A stretch of DNA of 64,000 nt from contig NZ_CP025198.1 in assembly GCF_003325455.1 (NCBI RefSeq), forward strand, positions 1,798,001 through 1,862,000. Reading direction: 5' to 3'. Shown here piece by piece: positions 59,068 through 64,000 of the stretch. Origin of the DNA: Acidipropionibacterium virtanenii. GTDB lineage: Bacteria > Actinomycetota > Actinomycetes > Propionibacteriales > Propionibacteriaceae. Each line of letters starts with the position of its first letter. The first letter of the stretch is position 1. The notes beneath the pieces were generated by a model. The model did not search any database, was not told where the DNA came from, and saw only the letters and a list, made by a program, of their open reading frames with translations. Made by a program: the position numbers and the translations under genes.

Positions 59068-60291
59068 TCACCGCCGAGTGGCGCCGCGGAGATCGGCCAG
59101 CACCGCGGCGAACTGATCGGCAGCCAGATCCAGTTCCTCCTCGGTGATCACCAGTGGCGGGGCCAGCCGGATCGTCGACCCGTGGGTCTCCTTGGCCAGA
59201 ATGCCGCGCCCGGCCAGCAACTCGCAGACCCGCCGGCCGGTGGCCAGACCGGGATCGACGTCGACCCCGGCCCACAGCCCTCGCACCCGCACCTGCGCCA
59301 CGCCGTGACCGAGCAGGCCCTGCAGGCGTCGTGCCAGATGCGCTCCCAGCTCGCGGGCCCGAGCCTGGAACTCCCCGGTGGACAGCAGCCCGATCACCGC
59401 GATCCCAACGGCGGCGGCCAGGGGATTGCCGCCGAAGGTCGACCCGTGCTCCCCGGGGCGCAGCACCCCGAGCACCTCCGCGTCGCCGACCACGGCGCTA
59501 ACCGGTACGATGCCTGCGCCGAGCGCCTTGCCGAGCAGGTACAGGTCGGGCACGACGCCGGCGTTCTCGCACTCGAAGGTGGCTCCGGTGCGCCCCAGCC
59601 CCGACTGGATCTCGTCGGCGATGAACAGGACGTCGTGCTCGGCGGTGATGCGCCGCACCCGGGCCAGATACCCGTCGGGAGGCAGGATGACGCCGGCCTC
59701 GCCCTGGATCGGCTCGATGAGCACCGCGACCGTCTCGTCGGTGATCGCCGCCGCCAGCGCATCGGCGTCACCGTAGGGCACGACGTCGAAGCCGGACGCG
59801 AAGGGCCCGAATCCGTTCCGGGCGTCCGGATCGCTGGAGAAGCCGACGATCGTCGTCGTGCGACCGTGGAAGTTACCGGAGGCGACGATGATGCGCGCCC
59901 GGCCGTCGGGCACCCCTTTGACCCGGTAGCCCCAGGCGCGGGCCACCTTGATGCCCGACTCCACCGCCTCGGCCCCGGTGTTCATCGGCAGCACCATCTG
60001 CTTGCCGGCAAGTTCGGCCAGCCGCTGGCAGAACTCGCCGAGCCGGTCGTTGCCGAAGGCGCGGCTGGTGAGGGTCAGCCGGTCCAGCTGGGCGTGGGCG
60101 GCGGCCACCATGGCCGGATGCCGGTGGCCGAAGTTCAGCGCCGAATAGGCGGCCAGGCAGTCCAGATAACGGCGTCCCTCCACGTCGGTGACCCAGGCAC
60201 CCTCTCCTGAGGAGATCACCACCGGCAGGGGTGCGTAGTTGTGGGCGCTGAACCGCTCGGTCTGATCGATGAATGCCCCGGTGCTGTCCAT
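59068..60291 (-). CDS. rocD: Ornithine aminotransferase
   Basis: Class III PLP aminotransferase of 407 residues that converts ornithine and 2-oxoglutarate to glutamate semialdehyde. Features: SAHNYAPLPVVISSGEGAWV, MNTGAEAVESGIKVAR (phosphate-binding), LFIADEIQSGLGRTG and the PLP lysine in YLLGKALGAGIVP (about residue 254). The sequence fits RocD better than ArgD. A GAGAGGGG site precedes ATG 60291. Confidence 0.92.
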   Translation of the reverse strand: MDSTGAFIDQTERFSAHNYAPLPVVISSGEGAWVTDVEGRRYLDCLAAYSALNFGHRHPAMVAAAHAQLDRLTLTSRAFGNDRLGEFCQRLAELAGKQMVLPMNTGAEAVESGIKVARAWGYRVKGVPDGRARIIVASGNFHGRTTTIVGFSSDPDARNGFGPFASGFDVVPYGDADALAAAITDETVAVLIEPIQGEAGVILPPDGYLARVRRITAEHDVLFIADEIQSGLGRTGATFECENAGVVPDLYLLGKALGAGIVPVSAVVGDAEVLGVLRPGEHGSTFGGNPLAAAVGIAVIGLLSTGEFQARARELGAHLARRLQGLLGHGVAQVRVRGLWAGVDVDPGLATGRRVCELLAGRGILAKETHGSTIRLAPPLVITEEELDLAADQFAAVLADLRGATRR

Positions 60292-60352
60292 GATCGTGCC
60301 CCTCTCGGTCCCGATGGGCGGGGATGAATTCAGCGTAACGGCTCAGCTGGAC

Positions 60353-60640
60353 TCAGCTGACGACGGTGACGCGCGCATGGTGCCCTGGCGAGGCGGCCAG
60401 TCGGGCATCTGCGGTGCTCCCAGATCCGATCGGACAGGATCTGGTGGTTGAAGTAGTGGATGTCAAGGCTGTTGAGCAGACGTCGGCCGTCCTGGGCGAC
60501 GCGATTCTCCACCGAGCCGCCGAGGAGAAGCGCCAGCAGGAGTTCCAGAGCGGCCGACGCGTCAATGACGATCATCCGCGTTTCATCGTGCGTCGCGCTC
60601 GGCGCGGACCGCTTCCGCCGCGGTCTCACCGTTGTACGGC
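60353..60640 (-). pseudogene. Decayed VapBC-type toxin-antitoxin remnant
   Basis: From 60575 a VapC start is recognisable (MIVIDASAALELLLA, GGSVENRVAQ), then the frame jumps to a late PIN segment (LDIHYFNHQILSDRIWE) and, in another frame, to the C-terminus DARLAASPGHHARVTVVS ending at 60353. At least two internal deletions have removed the central acidic residues. Just upstream, about 60588-60640, a tail NGETAAEAVRAERDAR followed by a stop looks like the end of its antitoxin. The remaining sequence between rocD and the TetR gene (60292-60727) holds no other gene I can support. Confidence 0.7.
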
Positions 60641-60727
60641 TGCACGGACCGGGCGGTGGGCGTGCTGCAATGATGCATTCATCAGATGCACATGTTCATG
60701 GGCTTCCCTTGTCTCGCGAGGCTCAGA

Positions 60728-61351
60728 TCATCCTTCCAGGACGAGCCGTCGCACGGCCCTCGTCAACCAGGCCAGATAGGCGTCATGGCTCCACCCCGAC
60801 TCGATGACGAGCTGGATGTACCCCTCGGGTGAGATGAGGAAGGAGAACTCGGCGGCCAGTTCCTCATCCGGCCGCGAGCTGCGGCACAGCCCCTTGTCGC
60901 GGTAGGCCTCGATCGAGCGCAGCATGTCGTAGCGCCGGTTCTCCTGCTGGGCGGCGTACCGCTTCGCCACGGCGGGATCGGATGCCGCGGCCTCCAGAAG
61001 CCGGGACCACAGGCGCGAGATCGACGAGTTCGCCCGGGCGATCCAGCCGAGATGGAAGGCGAGGAACTCCTCTCCCTGCAACGGTGCCGCCTGCTCGCCG
61101 AGCTCCCGGTGATGCAGCGGCCCCTCACCCATGGTGCCTGCGAAGGCCAGATCGAAGGCGTCCAGCAGCAACGCGGCCTTGGGTCCGTTCTGCTTGACCG
61201 TCTCGGTGGAGACGTCGGCCCGCCTCGCGATCGACGCCAGCGAGGTGCCCGAGTACCCCGACCCGGAGAAGGCCTCGCCCGCCGCGGTGAGGATGCGCTG
61301 ACGGGTCGCGGCGGCCTGCGCATCGCGCAGGGGTGAGACGTAAGGGGGCAT
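60728..61351 (-). CDS. TetR-family transcriptional regulator
   Basis: 207 residues with the TetR HTH at about 15-60 (QRILTAAGEAFSGSGYSGTS LASIARRADVSTETV) and an unassigned ligand domain. It is divergent from the FAD oxidoreductase gene with a 197-bp gap containing a palindrome, so it probably represses that gene and itself. The start is ATG 61351; no strong ribosome site is visible. Confidence 0.9.
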   Translation of the reverse strand: MPPYVSPLRDAQAAATRQRILTAAGEAFSGSGYSGTSLASIARRADVSTETVKQNGPKAALLLDAFDLAFAGTMGEGPLHHRELGEQAAPLQGEEFLAFHLGWIARANSSISRLWSRLLEAAASDPAVAKRYAAQQENRRYDMLRSIEAYRDKGLCRSSRPDEELAAEFSFLISPEGYIQLVIESGWSHDAYLAWLTRAVRRLVLEG

Positions 61352-61386
61352 GATGATCCTGACTGTTGACTTTCCTCACGGTGTAG

Positions 61387-61409
61387 TGAATACTCCATGT
61401 AGGTACTCA
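61387..61409. promoter_or_regulatory. Candidate TetR operator
   Basis: Imperfect palindrome with half-sites TGAATAC and GTACTCA (complement TGAGTAC), centred on CATG, in the gap between the divergent TetR and oxidoreductase genes. The AT content is far above the surroundings. Confidence 0.55.
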
Positions 61410-61548
61410 ACATGCTATCAGCGCAGTTTGCCGCTGTCCTCGCCTTTCGAGCGTCCCACCGACGTCGCCTCATGGGCCGGCTCCCGGGCCGATGACTCCA
61501 CAGCTCCGCCTTCCCGATGACTCCGTCCGTCCATGACGAGGAAGAACC

Positions 61549-63000
61549 ATGCGCCTTTTCAGAAGATCATCCGCCCGCACCGTCGACCCTGTATCAACCA
61601 GTTCTGCGCCAACCAGCACTGTGTCGCCCGCCGTTCTGCCCGGCGAGGAGTTCGCAGCCCTGCGCTCCCGGCTGCACGGCCGCATCCGGCTGCCCTTCGA
61701 GGAGGGGTGGGACGCCGCCCGCACGCCCTGGCAGCTCGTCGTCGACCAGCGTCCGGCCGCCGTGGTGGAGGCCGCCGACATCGAGGATGTCGCCCTCACC
61801 GTGCGTGAGGCGCGGCGCCTCGGACTCGCGGTGGCCCCGCAGTCGACCGGCCATGGCGCAGGGACTCTGGACGCCTCGGGAGCCATTCTCCTCAGGACCC
61901 GCGGGCTCACCGGGATCACCGTCGACCCGGACTCGGCCACCGCTCGTGCAGGAGCCGGCGCCACTGCCGGAGCGCTGGCCGCGGCGGCTCAGGACCACGG
62001 ACTGACGGCCGTCCTCGGGATGGCGCCCACCGTCGGGGTGGTCGGCATGATCCTCGGCGGAGGCCTCGGCTGGTTCGCCCGGTCCCACGGCCTGGCGGCC
62101 AACAGCGTCACCGCGATCGAGGGGGTCGATGCCACCGGCGCCACCGTGCGCGCCGACGCGACCCGTCAACCCGACCTGTTCTGGGCCGCCCGCGGGGGAG
62201 AGGCTCCGATCATCGTCACCGCCCTGGAGCTGTCCCTGCATCGCACCGGCGACCTGCAGGCTGGGGCCCTCGTGTGGCCGATCGAGGCCACCGACCAGGT
62301 GGTGCGCGCCTGGGGTGCCTGGATCGCCGACCTGCCCGAGACCGTCACCTCCCTGGTGAGGGTGCTGCGCTACCCGCCGATCCCTGAGATCCCCGAGCCG
62401 CTGCGAGGACGCGACTTCGTCGCGGTGGAGGCCGCACTCCAGGCCGGCCCTCCGGCGACGGCCGAGCTTCTGGCTCCGCTGCGGGCCATGAATCCGATGA
62501 TCGACACGGTGCATCCGATGGCGCCCGTCGAGCTCGCTGCGGTGCACGGAGACCCGCCGGATCCGGTACCGGCGGCCGGCTCCTCGGTGCTCCTGGGCGA
62601 GATCTCGCCGAAGGCCCTTGATGCCTTCATCGCCGCGGCTCTGGCCGAGCCCTCGGGCGCTCTCCTGTCGATCGAGCTGCGCCATCTCGGTGGGGCTCTG
62701 GCACCGGGTCGGGCCGGTGGCGGAGCGGTCAGCGATATCGGCGGGGAAGGACTGGTCTACTGCGTCGGGATGATCGCCGCACCCCCGATGGCCGGGGCGG
62801 TCAGCACGGCCGCAGCCGCCGTCTCCACGGCACTGGCCCCCTTCGCCGCGCCGCGGATCGTGAAGAACTTCGCCGAGCGTCCGGCCGATCCGACCGCGCT
62901 GTACGGCACGGCGACGGACAGGCTCCGCGGCGTCATCGCGAGCTGGGATCCGGATGGCCTGATCCGCGCCGGCCACCCGTTGGGAGCAGTGCGTGGGTGA
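61549..63000 (+). CDS. FAD-binding oxidoreductase (berberine-bridge/GlcD-like)
   Basis: 483 residues. The FAD-binding PCMH domain (about 55-240) has AVAPQSTGHGAGTLD, TVGVVGMILGGGLGWFARS and GATVRADATRQPDLFWAARG. The C-terminal half corresponds to the substrate domain, but the BBE tail is short and the second covalent-FAD Cys is not evident. An Ala/Ser/Thr-rich leader (residues 1-30) precedes the domain; it is not a clear signal peptide. Substrate unknown. Probably controlled by the divergent TetR gene. A GAGGAAG stretch lies upstream of ATG 61549. Confidence 0.87.
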   Translation: MRLFRRSSARTVDPVSTSSAPTSTVSPAVLPGEEFAALRSRLHGRIRLPFEEGWDAARTPWQLVVDQRPAAVVEAADIEDVALTVREARRLGLAVAPQSTGHGAGTLDASGAILLRTRGLTGITVDPDSATARAGAGATAGALAAAAQDHGLTAVLGMAPTVGVVGMILGGGLGWFARSHGLAANSVTAIEGVDATGATVRADATRQPDLFWAARGGEAPIIVTALELSLHRTGDLQAGALVWPIEATDQVVRAWGAWIADLPETVTSLVRVLRYPPIPEIPEPLRGRDFVAVEAALQAGPPATAELLAPLRAMNPMIDTVHPMAPVELAAVHGDPPDPVPAAGSSVLLGEISPKALDAFIAAALAEPSGALLSIELRHLGGALAPGRAGGGAVSDIGGEGLVYCVGMIAAPPMAGAVSTAAAAVSTALAPFAAPRIVKNFAERPADPTALYGTATDRLRGVIASWDPDGLIRAGHPLGAVRG

Positions 63001-63032
63001 CGTCCGGCCGGAGCCGATCACATAGGGAAACA

Positions 63033-63057
63033 ATTTCCTGCGAAACTATTTCGCAGG
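63033..63057. promoter_or_regulatory. Upstream operator of the marR gene
   Basis: Perfect inverted repeat with 9-bp arms CCTGCGAAA and TTTCGCAGG around CTA, preceded by ATTTCC. Confidence 0.65.
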
Positions 63058-63122
63058 GGCTGCACCGAGCATCGGGCCGGGGGTCTGGGGGTGATCGTTC
63101 GAGGGAACATGTCCGAAAGGTC

Positions 63123-63151
63123 ATTTCCCAGGAAACTATTTCTGATAGGGT
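63123..63151 (+). promoter_or_regulatory. Second operator overlapping the -10 of marR
   Basis: ATTTCC followed by GGAAACTATTTCTGATAG shares ATTTCC and GAAACTATTTC with the upstream site. It runs into the -10 hexamer TAGGGT (63146-63151), 6 nt before ATG 63158, so occupation would block initiation. Confidence 0.6.
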
Positions 63152-63157
63152 GCGGGC

Positions 63158-63658
63158 ATGGGGCGTCGTGAGGAACCGGGCAGAGACCAGAGGCGTGCCT
63201 GGATCGCGCTCGCCGCGGTCGCAGAGCTGCTGCCTCAGGTCGTCGGCACCGGCGCCACCGCAGGAGCGGGGCTGACCAGCTTCGAGTACATGCTGCTGGG
63301 TGCGCTGCGCTCCTCGGGAACTTCACTGAGGACCGGTGAGCTGGCTGCGGCCCTGGACTGCCCGGCACCCCGGGTGTCCAAGACGGTCGCCAGGCTCGAG
63401 CGGCGCAACCTCGTCCGGCGCAGCTCGGTGGATTCCGACCGCCGCGCCACCCGGGTGAGTCTCACGGACCAGGGCCGCCGGACCCACGAGGTCGCAGTGC
63501 CCGAGTACACCGATTTCGTCTTCGGATCGGTGCTGAAGGGGCTGGGCCCCGACGAGCTCGACGAGATGGCCGGACTGCTCGAGAAGGTCCTGGAGAATCT
63601 CAACGCGCTGTCCGAGGAGGCGGCCGGGCCCGTCCCGTCCGATAGCGTCTCCCCGTGA
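63158..63658 (+). CDS. MarR-family transcriptional regulator
   Basis: 166 residues with a winged helix: LTSFEYMLLGALRSSG, LRTGELAAALDCPAPRVSKT (recognition helix) and the wing RRSSVDSDRRATRVSLTDQG. The DSDRR..LT wing signature is typical of MarR. Two related palindromes upstream suggest autorepression. Ends with a GTGA overlap with the acetyltransferase gene, forming an operon. Confidence 0.93.
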   Translation: MGRREEPGRDQRRAWIALAAVAELLPQVVGTGATAGAGLTSFEYMLLGALRSSGTSLRTGELAAALDCPAPRVSKTVARLERRNLVRRSSVDSDRRATRVSLTDQGRRTHEVAVPEYTDFVFGSVLKGLGPDELDEMAGLLEKVLENLNALSEEAAGPVPSDSVSP

Positions 63659-64000
63659 ACCAGACAACTTTGAACGATGGCGCCGTACTGCGCGAGGCCC
63701 GCCCCGGAGACGAGCCCGGGATCCTGGCCTGCATCCGGGCCCTGGCGGCCTACGAGCGGGAACCCGACGCGGTGGAGAACACCGTCGGGGCGCTGACCGA
63801 GAATCTCTTCGGCGAGCGGCCGCGGGTCTTCGCCCATGTCGTGGAGCGCGACGCTCGGGTCATCGGCATCGCCGTCTGGTTCCTCACCTACTCCACCTGG
63901 ACCGGTCGGCACGGCATCTGGCTGGAGGATCTCTACGTTCGCGACGAGTTCCGGGGCCGGGGCTACGGGAAGGCCATGGTCTCGCACCTGGCCGCGGTGT
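63655..64000 (+). CDS. GNAT-family N-acetyltransferase, 5' part
   Basis: First 115 residues of a GCN5-related acetyltransferase; the window ends inside the gene. AVLREARPGDEPGILACIRA is the N-terminal strand-helix; VWFLTYSTWTGRHGIWLEDL YVRDEFRGRGYGKAM contains the acetyl-CoA loop RGRGYG. The pattern (YEREPD, TYSTWTG, WLEDLYV) is that of diamine/spermidine-type acetyltransferases (SAT1-like). GTG 63655 overlaps the marR stop. Confidence 0.9.
   Translation, partial: MNQTTLNDGAVLREARPGDEPGILACIRALAAYEREPDAVENTVGALTENLFGERPRVFAHVVERDARVIGIAVWFLTYSTWTGRHGIWLEDLYVRDEFRGRGYGKAMVSHLAAV

Overview
The window is high-GC actinobacterial chromosome, most likely from the Propionibacteriaceae. This rests on gene content: 20S proteasome genes prcB/prcA, a motor-less PriA, an actinobacterial PAC2 protein, a DUF222/HNH '13E12' endonuclease and a HelR-type RNA polymerase helicase. 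The genus is inference; no marker gene settles it.

Positions 1-26.9 kb are a housekeeping block, mostly on the + strand: metK (3' end), lhr, a Nei-type glycosylase, a vapBC-like pair, priA, fmt, rsmB, rpe, a divergent PAC2 gene and metH. A HAD-TrmI fusion, a DUF3054 membrane protein (-), prcB, prcA, tyrA, cmk and der follow. The block ends with helR behind a rifamycin-associated element, an OsmC protein and a NUDIX protein. The mpa-dop-pup genes that usually sit between trmI and prcB, and pafA that usually follows prcA, are not here.

Positions 27.0-48.9 kb are an accessory island directly after a tRNA-Pro(GGG) gene and its terminator, visibly less GC-rich than its flanks. It carries a class 1 DISARM anti-phage system: drmD, drmMI, drmA, drmB, drmC. 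Between drmMI and drmA lie a silent, promoterless second 3' end for the methylase gene in opposite orientation and a serine recombinase gene. A 543-bp stretch of drmMI (33177-33719) is repeated almost perfectly in inverse orientation (35174-35716). Inversion between the copies would exchange about 230-250 C-terminal residues of the methyltransferase in frame. This looks like a recombinase-driven specificity switch in a DISARM locus and is the main discovery candidate. drmA is broken by an ISAs1-type insertion with a 10-bp target duplication, and the insertion has a 261-bp tandem duplication of its own right end. After drmC comes an IS21-type element (7-bp target duplication) whose istA is frameshifted and interrupted by an IS630-type element (TA duplication).

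Positions 48.9-64 kb return to the high-GC backbone, mostly on the - strand. They hold small conserved genes, a DUF222/HNH protein, a threonine/serine exporter gene frameshifted by an 11-bp tandem repeat, two VOC proteins, PPK2 and an LGFP-repeat protein. After these come IclR, GntR, TetR and MarR regulators with nearby candidate operators, a RibD/DHFR-like reductase, ornithine aminotransferase, a decayed toxin-antitoxin remnant, an FAD oxidoreductase and the start of a GNAT acetyltransferase. Across the window at least 15 genes have a TAnnnT hexamer exactly 6-7 nt before ATG/GTG, the pattern of leaderless transcription; this fixes several start codons.
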